A stretch of 64,000 nt of DNA from Longimicrobiaceae bacterium (GTDB lineage: Bacteria > Gemmatimonadota > Gemmatimonadetes > Longimicrobiales > Longimicrobiaceae): positions 6,935-70,934 of the forward strand of contig JASLAX010000041.1 of assembly GCA_030146875.1 (NCBI GenBank), given 5' to 3'. The notes below the pieces were generated by a model. It ran no database searches, was not told the origin of the DNA, and saw only the letters and a program-made list of their open reading frames with translations. Below are positions 8,387 through 16,583 of the stretch, piece after piece. Position 1 is the first letter of the stretch. Each line of letters opens with the position of its first letter. Position numbers and translations under genes: made by a program.

Positions 8387-9070
8387 ATGCGACGCACCCT
8401 GCTCCCCCTGGTCCTGCTGCTGGCCGCCTGCCAGGCGAAGGACGCCCCCGCCCCCGACGCGGCGGCCCCCGGCGACGCGCCCTCCGCGACGCCCGACTCC
8501 ACCGCCACCGCCGACTCGGCCGCGACGGCCGGCTCCGGCTGGCGCGCCGTGCCGGCGGACGGCGTGCGGCTGCGCGGGAGCGAGCCGCTGACGGTGGAGA
8601 CGGGGCCGCACGCGGTCCTGTGGCGCGCGGTGGACGCCCCGCTCTCCGCGCCGTACGCGGTGGAGGCGACGCTGCAGAAGCGCGTGGGTCGGCTGCACGA
8701 GGGCTACGGCCTCGTCTTCGGCGCGTCGGGGCTGGAGGGCGCGGAGGCAGCGCAGCGGTACTCGTACTTCCTGGTGCGCGGCGACGGCTCGTTCCTGGTG
8801 AAGCTGCGTCGCGGGGCCCGGACGCCCGTGGTGCGCGACTGGACCACCCACCCCTCCATCCGCCGCGACGCGGAGGAGAGCGGCCAGCCCAACCTCCTGC
8901 GGGTGGAGGTGGGCACGGCGGAGACGATCTTCCTGGTGAACGGGACCGAGGTGGCGCGCGTCCCCACCGCCGAGCTGGAGGCGACGGGCGCGGCGGGGAT
9001 CCGCGTGGCGCACGACGTGGAGCTGCGGGTGAGCGGGTTCGGGACCCGCGCCCTGGCCGCGGCGCCGTGA
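8387..9070 (+). CDS. Lipoprotein with LamG/3-keto-disaccharide hydrolase-like fold
   Basis: 227 residues. The signal 'MRRTLLPLVLLLAACQ' ends in a lipobox cysteine (LAAC), followed by a low-complexity A/P/D/T linker to about residue 50. The rest resembles a concanavalin-like jelly-roll of the DUF1080 type: 'GYGLVFGASGLEGAEAAQRYSYFLVRGDGSFLV', then 'LRVEVGTAETIFLVNGTEVARVP' and 'GAAGIRVAHDVELRVSGF'. This fold often binds sugars or acts as a docking domain, but no catalytic residues can be named. Its stop overlaps the GTG start of the next gene, so translation is probably coupled. Confidence 0.7.
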   Translation: MRRTLLPLVLLLAACQAKDAPAPDAAAPGDAPSATPDSTATADSAATAGSGWRAVPADGVRLRGSEPLTVETGPHAVLWRAVDAPLSAPYAVEATLQKRVGRLHEGYGLVFGASGLEGAEAAQRYSYFLVRGDGSFLVKLRRGARTPVVRDWTTHPSIRRDAEESGQPNLLRVEVGTAETIFLVNGTEVARVPTAELEATGAAGIRVAHDVELRVSGFGTRALAAAP

Positions 9071-10137
9071 CGCCTTTCCGGGCCGGACCCCCCGCGGACG
9101 ACCGTCCCACGCGGGTCCTGATCGCCGACGACGACCCGCAGATCCGGGCCCTCCTCCGCCGCGTGCTGGCCGGGGAGGGCCACCTGCTCCGGGAGGCCGA
9201 GGACGGCGAGGCGGCGCTGGCGTCGTTCCGCGAGCACGGGGCCGACCTGATCCTCTCCGACCTGCAGATGCCGCGCATGGACGGGCTGCGGCTGCTGCGC
9301 GCGGCCAAGGAGGCGGACGACTCGGTCGCGTTCCTGATCCTGACGGGCGCCGGGACGATGCACGACGCCATCGAGGCGCTGCGCCTGCAGGCCGACGACT
9401 ACCTGGTGAAGCCGTTCGACGTGGAGGAGGTGGTGCTGGCCGTGCGCCGCGCCCTGAACCACCGGCGGCTGCTGCTGGAGAACCGCTGGCACCGGCGCGC
9501 GCTGGAGGACCGGGTCGCGGAGCAGGCGGCGCAGATCGAGGCCATGCTGGTCGACGCCCTGCGCGCCCTGGCCACGGCGATCGAGATGCGCGACGACTAC
9601 ACCGGCGGCCACGTGGAGCGCGTGGCCCGGTACGCCGCCTCCACCGGCGCCGAGCTGGGGCTGACGGGCGACGACCTGCGCCACCTGTGGGTGGGCGCCC
9701 TGCTGCACGACGTGGGGAAGATCGCGGTGTCGGACGGGATCCTGAAGAAGCCCGGCCCGCTGACGGACGAGGAGTACGAGGAGATGAAGCGCCACCCCGA
9801 GATCGGCGCCGGGATCATGCAGCGATCCTCCTTCCTGCGCCCCGGCATCCCCGCCGTGCTGCACCACCAGGAGCGGTGGGACGGGAGCGGCTACCCATTC
9901 GGGCTGAAGGGCGATGAGATCTCGCTCCCCGGCCGCATCGTGGCGGTGGTCGACTGCTTCGACGCCATCTCGTCCTCGCGCCCGTACCGCGGCGAGCGCT
10001 CGCGCGAGTCGGCGCTGGAGGAGATCCGCCGCTGCTCCGGCACGCACTACGACCCCTGCGTGGTGGAGGCGTTCGCGCGCGCCGCGGAGGCGGACTTCCC
10101 GCTGAGCCACGAGGTGCCGGTGCTGCCGGAGGTCTGA
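9067..10137 (+). CDS. Response regulator with HD-GYP domain (cyclic-di-GMP phosphodiesterase type)
   Basis: 356 residues from a GTG that overlaps the previous stop (GTGA). Residues 15-130 form a receiver domain: acidic pocket DDD 21-23, phospho-acceptor D65 ('LSDLQMPRMDG') and conserved K115 ('LVKPF'). A linker helix (about 135-165) leads to an HD-GYP domain with 'HDVGK' at 214-218 and 'HHQERWDGSGYP' at 266-277, so all signature residues of an active RpfG-type phosphodiesterase are present. It would lower cyclic-di-GMP when phosphorylated. No histidine kinase is adjacent; the partner must be elsewhere. Confidence 0.92.
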   Translation: MTPFRAGPPADDRPTRVLIADDDPQIRALLRRVLAGEGHLLREAEDGEAALASFREHGADLILSDLQMPRMDGLRLLRAAKEADDSVAFLILTGAGTMHDAIEALRLQADDYLVKPFDVEEVVLAVRRALNHRRLLLENRWHRRALEDRVAEQAAQIEAMLVDALRALATAIEMRDDYTGGHVERVARYAASTGAELGLTGDDLRHLWVGALLHDVGKIAVSDGILKKPGPLTDEEYEEMKRHPEIGAGIMQRSSFLRPGIPAVLHHQERWDGSGYPFGLKGDEISLPGRIVAVVDCFDAISSSRPYRGERSRESALEEIRRCSGTHYDPCVVEAFARAAEADFPLSHEVPVLPEV

Positions 10138-10150
10138 CGGAAGGGGGGGC

Positions 10151-10316
10151 CACGCGGAGGCGCGGAGGACGCGGAGGTGCGGGGGGCGAGGCCCCACCGC
10201 ACCTCCGCGTCGTTCCAAGGGCACCCCCCTTTTCGAGGAGGGATGCCACCGGGACGCGGGAGGATCGTCGCGGGATGCCGCCGACGCACCCTCCGCGGCC
10301 TCCGCGCCTCCGCGTG
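10151..10316. repeat. Modular CGCGGAG intergenic repeat, copy A (module 2 only)
   Basis: The left arm (10151-10181) and right arm (about 10285-10316) are inverted copies differing by one base and one indel, built from GCGGAGG units. The centre carries GGAGGTGCGG, CCGCACCTCCG, GAGGAGGGATGCC and GACGCACC blocks shared with copies B and C. The last 40 bases match those of copy C except for one indel. It lies between the HD-GYP gene and the valS promoter. Confidence 0.8.
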
Positions 10317-10357
10317 AGACAGGCCGTTGCGGTTCGACCGAGCATGCCGATCTTCGC

Positions 10358-10386
10358 TTGACCCCGCTTCCCGCCAGGCCTAACTT
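10358..10386 (+). promoter_or_regulatory. Promoter of valS
   Basis: TTGACC (10358-10363), 17-base spacer, TAACTT (10381-10386). It lies 47 bases before the valS ATG and shows that the longer in-frame opening at 10358 cannot be the start. Confidence 0.75.
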
Positions 10387-10432
10387 CGCGGGTCGCGTCG
10401 AACCACCCCCTACCGCGAGGATCCGGATCCCG

Positions 10433-13150
10433 ATGGCCGAGGCGCTCCCTCCGCAGTACAGCCCGCAGGAGAACGAAGGGCCCATCTACCAGCGCTGGCA
10501 GGAGATGGGTGGCTTCCGCGCGGACGCCGCCTCGGAGCGCGACCCCTACGTCATCGTCATCCCCCCGCCGAACGTCACGGCCATGCTCCACATGGGGCAC
10601 GGCCTGAACAACACCGTGCAGGACATGCTGATCCGGTGGCGGCGGATGCAGGGGCGCGAGGCGCTCTGGCTCCCCGGCACCGACCACGCCGGCATCGCCA
10701 CGCAGAACGTGGTCGAGCGCATCGTGGCGAAGGAGGGGAAGACCCGCTACGACCTGGGACGCGAGGAGTTCGTGGGCCGCGTGTGGGACTTCGTGGACGA
10801 GACCGGCGGCGTCATCCTCTCGCAGCTCCGCGCCATCGGCTCCTCCTGCGACTGGGACCGCACCCGCTTCACGCTGGACGAGGGGCTCTCCCGCGCCGTG
10901 CGCGAGGTGTTCGTGCGGCTGTACGAGAAGGAGCTGATCTACCGCGGCAACCGCATCATCAACTGGTGCCCGCGCTGCCTGACCGCGCTCTCGGACGAGG
11001 AGGCGGAGCCGGCGGAGGCGCAAGGGAAGCTCTGGCACCTGCGCTACCCGCTCGCGGCGGGGACGGACGCCGCGGGCCTCCCGCGCCTCCCCGACGGACG
11101 GCCCTACCTGGTGGTCGCGACCACGCGGCCGGAGACCATGCTGGGCGACACCGGCGTGGCCGTGCACCCGGAGGACGAGCGCTACGCCGCCCTCGTCGGG
11201 GCGGAGGTGGACCTGCCGCTGACGGGGCGCCGCATCCCCATCGTGGCGGACGACTTCGTGGACCCCGAGTTCGGCTCCGGGGCGGTGAAGCTGACGCCCG
11301 CGCACGACCCCAACGACTTCGACGCCGCGCGGCGCACCGGCCTTCCGGCGCTGGACGTGATGACCCCCGAGGCGACCATGTCCGACGCGGTCCCCGCGCA
11401 GTTCCGCGGGCTGGACCGCTTCGAGGCGCGCCGCGCCGTCGTCCAGGCCTTCGCCGAGGCCGGGCTGCTGGAGAAGACCGAGGACCACCACCACGCCGTG
11501 CCGCACTGCTACCGCTGCGACACCGTGGTGGAGCCGCGCCTGTCGGACCAGTGGTTCGTGCGGATGAAGCCCCTGGCCGACCCCGCGCTGCAGGCGTGGC
11601 GCGACGGGCGGGTGCGCTTCACGCCGGAGCGCTTCGGCAGGATCTACGAGCACTGGCTGGAGAACATCCGCGACTGGTGCATCTCGCGGCAGCTCTGGTG
11701 GGGGCACCGCATCCCGGTGTGGTACTGCCAGGACGCGGCGTGCGGCGCGACGGTCGTCGCGCGGGAGGATCCCACGGCGTGCACGAGGTGCGGGGGAACG
11801 GACCTGCGCCAGGACGAAGACGTGCTGGACACCTGGTTCTCGTCGTGGCTCTGGCCTTTCTCCACCATGGGGTGGCCCGACGAGACGCCGGACCTGGAGG
11901 CGTTCTATCCCAACCACACGCTGGTGTCGGGGCACGACATCCTGTTCTTCTGGATCGCCCGCATGATCATGGCGGGGCTGGAGTTCATGGGCGACGTGCC
12001 CTTCAGGGACGTGTACCTGACCGGGATGGTGCGCGACCACCTGGGCCGGAAGATGTCCAAGTCGCTGGGGAACGGGATCGACCCGCTGGAGGTGGTGAAC
12101 CGCTTCGGCGCGGACGCGCTGCGCTACACCGTGATCTCCAACGCGGGCGCGGGAACCGACCAGGGGCTGAACTACCAGGACCTGGAGGAGGCGTTCGGCC
12201 CCGGCCGCAACTTCGCCAACAAGCTGTGGAACGCCGGCCGCTTCGCGCTGATGACGCTGGGCGACGCGCCGCGCCTGCCGCTGGCGGCGGTCGAGGCGGA
12301 CCTGGAGCTTCCCGACCGCTGGATCCTCTCCCGCCTGTCGCGCACCACGCGCGAGACCACGCAGGCGATGGAGCGCTTCCGCCTGCAGGACGCGGCCGCG
12401 CGCGTGTACGACTTCTTCTGGGGCGAGGTCGCGGACTGGTACCTGGAGATGGTGAAGCCGCGCCTGTACGGCGACCTGGGCGAGGCGAGCCGCGACGCCG
12501 CGCGCGCCACCCTGGTGGAGGTGCTGGACGGCGCCATGCGCCTGCTCCACCCGCTGATGCCGTTCATCACCGAGGTGGTCTGGCAGCGCCTGCCGCGGCG
12601 GGAGGGGGACGCGGAGTCCGTCATGCTCTCCGCCTGGCCCGAGCCGCGCGCGGAGTGGGAGGACGACGGGGCCGAGGCGGCGATGGCGGAGCTGCAGGCG
12701 ATCGTCGTCGCGGTCCGCAACCTCCGCGCGGAGTACAAGGTGGAGCCCGGGAAGCGCGTCCCGCTGCGCATCGCGGGGACGGACGACGGCATGCGCGCCA
12801 CCCTGGAGGCCAACGTGCGCGCCCTCCGCGACCTGGCCCGCGTGGACGAGCTGGCCTTCGCGCCCGCGGGGGGCGAGGTGGGAGCCAGCGCCGTGCTGCG
12901 CTCCGGGTGCGAGCTCTTCGTGCCCCTGGCCGGGGTGATCGACCTGGACAAGGAGCGCGCCCGCCTGCGGGACGAGGCGGGCCGCGTGGAAGCCCAGATC
13001 CGGGCGACGGAGGGGAAGCTGGCGAACGAGAGCTTCGTGGCCCGCGCGCCCGAGGAGGTGGTGGCGAAGGAGCGCGAGAAGCTGGCCTCGCTGGGCGAGC
13101 AGCGCGCGAAGCTGGCGGACAAGGTCGCGGCGCTGGAGGGCCCGGCGTGA
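10433..13150 (+). CDS. valS: Valyl-tRNA synthetase
   Basis: 905 residues, typical length. Charges tRNA-Val with valine in the cytoplasm. Class I signatures are present: 'HMGH' (HIGH motif) at 53-56 and 'KMSKS' at 540-544. The editing domain (about 190-340, 'TTRPETMLGDTGVAVHPEDERY') and a zinc-knuckle-like 'CTRCGGTDLRQDEDVLDTWFSS' region are visible, followed by the anticodon domain and the C-terminal coiled coil (about 835-905) specific to ValRS. The ATG at 10433 sits 47 bases after the -10 box. Its TGA overlaps the GTG of the next gene. Confidence 0.97.
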   Translation: MAEALPPQYSPQENEGPIYQRWQEMGGFRADAASERDPYVIVIPPPNVTAMLHMGHGLNNTVQDMLIRWRRMQGREALWLPGTDHAGIATQNVVERIVAKEGKTRYDLGREEFVGRVWDFVDETGGVILSQLRAIGSSCDWDRTRFTLDEGLSRAVREVFVRLYEKELIYRGNRIINWCPRCLTALSDEEAEPAEAQGKLWHLRYPLAAGTDAAGLPRLPDGRPYLVVATTRPETMLGDTGVAVHPEDERYAALVGAEVDLPLTGRRIPIVADDFVDPEFGSGAVKLTPAHDPNDFDAARRTGLPALDVMTPEATMSDAVPAQFRGLDRFEARRAVVQAFAEAGLLEKTEDHHHAVPHCYRCDTVVEPRLSDQWFVRMKPLADPALQAWRDGRVRFTPERFGRIYEHWLENIRDWCISRQLWWGHRIPVWYCQDAACGATVVAREDPTACTRCGGTDLRQDEDVLDTWFSSWLWPFSTMGWPDETPDLEAFYPNHTLVSGHDILFFWIARMIMAGLEFMGDVPFRDVYLTGMVRDHLGRKMSKSLGNGIDPLEVVNRFGADALRYTVISNAGAGTDQGLNYQDLEEAFGPGRNFANKLWNAGRFALMTLGDAPRLPLAAVEADLELPDRWILSRLSRTTRETTQAMERFRLQDAAARVYDFFWGEVADWYLEMVKPRLYGDLGEASRDAARATLVEVLDGAMRLLHPLMPFITEVVWQRLPRREGDAESVMLSAWPEPRAEWEDDGAEAAMAELQAIVVAVRNLRAEYKVEPGKRVPLRIAGTDDGMRATLEANVRALRDLARVDELAFAPAGGEVGASAVLRSGCELFVPLAGVIDLDKERARLRDEAGRVEAQIRATEGKLANESFVARAPEEVVAKEREKLASLGEQRAKLADKVAALEGPA

Positions 13151-14391
13151 GGAGGGGCGCCCTGGCGGCGGCGCTCCTGCTGTCCGGCTGCGCGCACATC
13201 GAGGCGCCCCGCGGCGGGCCGGAGGACAGGGCCGCGCCCATCCTGATCGGCACCCGCCCCGACACCATGTCGGTGCAGGGGTCGTACGGCGGCGCGGCCG
13301 TGCTGGTCTTCGACGAGACGATCTCGGAGCAGGGGCTGGAGGAGCTGGTCTCGGTATCGCCGCGCACCTCTCCGGTGTCGGTGGACAACTCCGGGTCCGA
13401 GCTTCGCGTCTCCCTGCGCCGCGGGTGGGTGCCGGGGCAGATCTATCAGATCACGGTGGCGCCGGGGATCCGCGACCTGTTCCAGAACCGCACGGCGCAG
13501 ACGTACGAGCTGGTCTTCTCCACCGGGCCCGCCATCCCGGACACGCGCCTGGCGGGGACGGTGTACGACCGCATCACCGGCCGGGCGGCGCAGGGGGCGC
13601 GGGTGGAGGCGATCCGCACGACGGACTCGCTGGTGTACGCGCTCGCCGCGGACTCGGGGGGCGCCTTCGTCTTCCGGCGCATCCCGGCGGGGACGTACCG
13701 GCTGCGCGCCTTCAACGACGTGAACCGGAACCGCCTGCTGGAGGTGTTCGAGGCGCGCGACAGCGTGGCGGCCGCCTTGGCCGTGGGTGCCGGCGCCACG
13801 CTGCCGGAGCCGCGGCTCTCGCTCCTGCGGCCCGACACCACGCCGCCGCGGCCGGGCTCCGCCACGCTGGCCGCGGGGTGGATCCAGGTGCGCTTCGACG
13901 ACCACCTGGACCCCGGGCAGGCGCTGGGCCCGGCGCAGGTGGGCATCGTGGGCCCCGACTCGCTGCCGGTGGCGGTGGCCGAGGTGCGGCTGGGCGAGCC
14001 GCCGGCGGCGCGGCGCGACACGGCGGCCGCGGACAGCGTGGTCGACGGCCCCGTCCCCGACCGCAACGCGGCGGACACGGTGCGCTTCCGCAACCCGGAG
14101 GCGCGGCCGGACACCGCGGCGGCGCTGCCGTCGCAGACCCTCTCCATCCGCCCCGCCGGCGCGCTGCGCGCCGCGACGGACTACCGGATCCGCCTGACCG
14201 GGATCCGCAACGTCAACGGGCTGGTGGGCTCCGGCGAGTCCCCGCTGCGCACTCCGGCCCCGCCGCCTCCGCCGCCGCGGCCCAACCTGCCGCCGCCGCC
14301 CCCGGGCTCCGACCGCACGCCCTCCGCCCCGGTCCCGCCCCCGCCGGGGCGGCCCGGCACCCCGGAACGCACCGTACCCACGAACCCCTGA
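13147..14391 (+). CDS. Ig-like domain lipoprotein with proline-rich tail
   Basis: 414 residues starting at a GTG that overlaps the valS stop. The signal 'AAALLLSGCAH' gives a lipobox cysteine near residue 15. Residues about 25-135 look like a Big_5 bacterial Ig domain ('GGAAVLVFDETISEQGLEELVSVSP', 'YQITVAPGIRDLFQNRTAQTYELVFST'). About 140-210 resemble a carboxypeptidase-regulatory/CNA-B-like beta fold ('LAGTVYDRITGRAAQGARVEAI'). The last 60 residues are almost only P, G, R and T, likely disordered. Probably an envelope protein; function unknown. The link to valS is transcriptional, not functional. Confidence 0.8.
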   Translation: MRRGALAAALLLSGCAHIEAPRGGPEDRAAPILIGTRPDTMSVQGSYGGAAVLVFDETISEQGLEELVSVSPRTSPVSVDNSGSELRVSLRRGWVPGQIYQITVAPGIRDLFQNRTAQTYELVFSTGPAIPDTRLAGTVYDRITGRAAQGARVEAIRTTDSLVYALAADSGGAFVFRRIPAGTYRLRAFNDVNRNRLLEVFEARDSVAAALAVGAGATLPEPRLSLLRPDTTPPRPGSATLAAGWIQVRFDDHLDPGQALGPAQVGIVGPDSLPVAVAEVRLGEPPAARRDTAAADSVVDGPVPDRNAADTVRFRNPEARPDTAAALPSQTLSIRPAGALRAATDYRIRLTGIRNVNGLVGSGESPLRTPAPPPPPPRPNLPPPPPGSDRTPSAPVPPPPGRPGTPERTVPTNP

Positions 14392-14398
14392 TCCCGTC

Positions 14399-15187
14399 AT
14401 GTCCGAAAGCTCGGCGCTCTCCGGCCTCCTCGCAGGCAAGCGCGGCCTGATCGTCGGAGTCGCCAACCAGAACTCCATCGCCTGGGCGTGCGCCAAGGCG
14501 CTCGCCTCCGCGGGGATGGAGCTCGCCTTCACCTACCAGGGCGAGACCATGCGCGACCGCGTGCTGCGCACCGTCGCGGAGATGGGCGAGGTGCCCTCGT
14601 TCGACATGGACGTGCGGGACGACGCGCAGATCGCGTCCGTGGTGGACGCGCTGGGGGAGCGCTGGGGAACGGTCGACTTCCTGCTCCACTCGGTGGCCTT
14701 CGCCCCGCGCGACGCCATGCTGAACCCGTTCCTGGAGACGCGGCGCGAGGACTTCCTGGCGGCCATGGACATCAGCGCCTACTCGCTCGTGGGCCTCTGC
14801 CGGGCGGTGGCGCCGCTGATGCCGGAGGGGGGGAGCGTGGTGACCATGACGTACTACGGCTCCCAGAAGGCGGTGCCGGGCTACAACGTGATGGGCGTGG
14901 CCAAGTCGGCGCTGGAGGCCTCGGTCCGCTACCTCTCCGTGGACCTGGGCGCCAGGGGGATCCGCATCAACGCCGTCTCCGCCGGGGCCATCAACACGCT
15001 GGCCGCCCGCGGGGTGCCGCACTTCCGCGACCTGCTGAAGGTGGCCGGCGAGCGCGCGCCCCTGCGCCGTGTGGTGGAGTCGGACGAGGTGGGGCGCGCC
15101 ACGATGTTCCTGGCGTCCGACCTGGCCTCGGGGATCACCGGCGAGACGATGTACGTGGACGCCGGCTTCAACATCAGCGCGGGGTGA
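14399..15187 (+). CDS. fabI: Enoyl-[acyl-carrier-protein] reductase (NADH)
   Basis: 262 residues, the usual FabI length. Catalyses the last reductive step of each fatty acid elongation cycle. The dinucleotide-binding N-terminus 'GKRGLIVGVANQNSIAWA' and the catalytic Y-x6-K in 'SQKAVPGYNVMGVAKSALE' (preceded by the YY pair of FabI) are present. 'NAVSAGAINTLAARGVPHF' is the substrate-loop region. Starts 8 bases after the lipoprotein stop and is followed by the phosphatase gene. Confidence 0.95.
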   Translation: MSESSALSGLLAGKRGLIVGVANQNSIAWACAKALASAGMELAFTYQGETMRDRVLRTVAEMGEVPSFDMDVRDDAQIASVVDALGERWGTVDFLLHSVAFAPRDAMLNPFLETRREDFLAAMDISAYSLVGLCRAVAPLMPEGGSVVTMTYYGSQKAVPGYNVMGVAKSALEASVRYLSVDLGARGIRINAVSAGAINTLAARGVPHFRDLLKVAGERAPLRRVVESDEVGRATMFLASDLASGITGETMYVDAGFNISAG

Positions 15188-15191
15188 CGCC

Positions 15192-15752
15192 GTGACGCGG
15201 GACGGAGGCGGCCGCCCGGCCGTGTTCCTGGACCGCGACGGCACCCTGATCGAGGACCGGCACTACCTCTCGGACCCCGAGGGGGTGCGGCTCCTTCCCG
15301 GCGCCGCGGAGGCCCTGGCGCGGCTCAACGCCGCCGGGATCTTCGCGGCGCTCGTCACGAACCAGTCGGGCATCGGCCGCGGCCTGTTCGGCGAGCCGGA
15401 GTACGAGGCCGTGCACCGCCGTCTGGTCGAGGCGCTCGCGGAGCACGGGGCGCGGGTGGACGCCGTCTACCACTGTCCCCTCGCCCCGGGGGACGACGAC
15501 CCGGAAGGGATGCGGAAGCCCGGGACGGGGATGCACCTCCGCGCCGCGCGAGAGCACGGCCTCGACGTCTCCCGCTCCTGGTTCGTGGGCGACCGCCTGC
15601 GCGACGTGGTGCAGGCGCACGCCCTGGGCGGCACGGCGATCCTGATCCGCGGGACGGAGGACGAGGAGGAGCCGGCGGAGGCCATCGGCGCCATCGTCGT
15701 CGTGGACTCGTTCGCGGAGGCCGTCGACGTCATCCTCAGTCCCGCGGGGTAG
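15192..15752 (+). CDS. HAD-IIIA phosphatase, GmhB/histidinol-phosphatase-like
   Basis: 186 residues from GTG 15192. The HAD motifs are clear: 'FLDRDGTLIED' (nucleophile and acid/base aspartates, residues about 12-22), 'TNQSGIGRG' and 'GDRLRDVVQAHALG'. The family removes the C7 phosphate of heptose bisphosphate in LPS-core sugar synthesis. The zinc loop is degenerate: 'YHCPLAPGDDDPEGMRKP' keeps one cysteine but lacks the C-x-H and C-x-C set of typical GmhB, so a related sugar-phosphate substrate is possible. It ends immediately before a marked drop in GC. Confidence 0.8.
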   Translation: MTRDGGGRPAVFLDRDGTLIEDRHYLSDPEGVRLLPGAAEALARLNAAGIFAALVTNQSGIGRGLFGEPEYEAVHRRLVEALAEHGARVDAVYHCPLAPGDDDPEGMRKPGTGMHLRAAREHGLDVSRSWFVGDRLRDVVQAHALGGTAILIRGTEDEEEPAEAIGAIVVVDSFAEAVDVILSPAG

Positions 15753-15753
15753 T

Positions 15754-15765
15754 TTGGGAGTAATG
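15754..15765. repeat. Possible terminal inverted repeat, left end of low-GC insert
   Basis: TTGGGAGTAATG directly after the phosphatase stop is the inverse, apart from one extra G, of CATTATCCCAA at 17689-17699, just after the stop of the XRE-ImmA gene. Both flank the low-GC segment. It is short, so chance cannot be excluded. Confidence 0.25.
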
Positions 15766-15795
15766 AGGGTTGATTGGTGCAACGGAGGTTTTATC

Positions 15796-15882
15796 GTGAG
15801 AGCGAACAGCAGCGGTGATCTGGCCCATGATCAAGATCCTTGCGTTCGCACCCTCCGCTTCCTATTTTCCAACCTCGAATGA
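15796..15882 (+). CDS. Possible 28-residue leader peptide
   Basis: GTG at 15796 is preceded by CGGAGG (15783-15788) with a 7-base gap and opens 28 codons ending at TGA 15880-15882 (MRANSSGDLAHD... ending LFSNLE). It lies in the low-GC leader upstream of the unknown gene. The good ribosome site is the only support; no homologue is known to me. It could be a leader peptide or chance. Confidence 0.25.
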   Translation: MRANSSGDLAHDQDPCVRTLRFLFSNLE

Positions 15883-15920
15883 GGGAGAAAAACAGGAAGA
15901 CATATGCCGCGGAGTAGCTG

Positions 15921-16574
15921 ATGCCGAATGTGGCCGAGTGCTATGATGACCCCGACGAGGTAGAGGCGCAGCTCGCGCAGATCGGGGAGGGACTGACCAT
16001 CGACCTCCTTCACAACTCGTTGAAGGGAGGTCACTCCGCCCGCGAGAACACTACGCGGTTTCATCCGCGCCTGCACGGTCCCTTCAACGGGTACGCCGAG
16101 ACCACCGCCATCTTACGTGCTCAGCTGTGGACTCACGGGTGGACTCTTGATGACACAGGGAACTACGCCCGCATTGTTAGCCCTGATAGTAGGAACTGCA
16201 TCGTAGTCTCCAGTGGGGATCAGAACACGGGGGTTCGTGGCGCTACGGATCCCCAGACGCGCTCGCCCAAGGGGTTGATGACGCAGGAGGCGGTTCTCGT
16301 CAACGCCCAGTTGAACTTCCTTCAGGATCTTGGAGTGGAGACTGCGCCGGCGCGTGGTAATCCGGGACACCAGCGAACTTGGATCCTGCTGGTCTCGGAC
16401 GCTGACGGGGAGATCCGGGCTGAGGTTTCCTCTCCCAGTCATTTCGAAGATGGACGCCCGGAGCAGTACACCAAGCGCCTCCTCCTTCCGGCGTATCTTC
16501 TGGGAGACGGATCGGATGATCGCCCGGAGTCTGGGGATGACTTCGAGATCGACGTGACCCGCCGCAAGGCATAA
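15921..16574 (+). CDS. Hypothetical protein paired with XRE-ImmA protease
   Basis: 217 residues; GGAG 6 bases before the ATG supports the start. Soluble, no signal peptide or membrane segment. I do not recognise the family. The region 'RTWILLVSDADGEIRAEVSSP' looks like a beta hairpin, and 'SARENTTRFHPRLHGPFNGYAETTAILRAQL' like a helix with several possible polar active residues. The C-terminus is acidic (DDRPESGDDFEID). A hand count over one 60-base line gives 52% GC, against about 77% in the gene before, so it is probably acquired. It ends 9 bases before the XRE-ImmA gene, so the two are one operon. A toxin, effector or protease substrate are all possible. Confidence 0.7.
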   Translation: MPNVAECYDDPDEVEAQLAQIGEGLTIDLLHNSLKGGHSARENTTRFHPRLHGPFNGYAETTAILRAQLWTHGWTLDDTGNYARIVSPDSRNCIVVSSGDQNTGVRGATDPQTRSPKGLMTQEAVLVNAQLNFLQDLGVETAPARGNPGHQRTWILLVSDADGEIRAEVSSPSHFEDGRPEQYTKRLLLPAYLLGDGSDDRPESGDDFEIDVTRRKA

Positions 16575-16583
16575 CCGTGTGCT

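Noticed and set aside
10151..10316. CRISPR array from the regular CGCGGAG repeats
   Set aside because: The units are short, contiguous and inverted at the two ends, with no unique spacers of constant length and no cas genes nearby.
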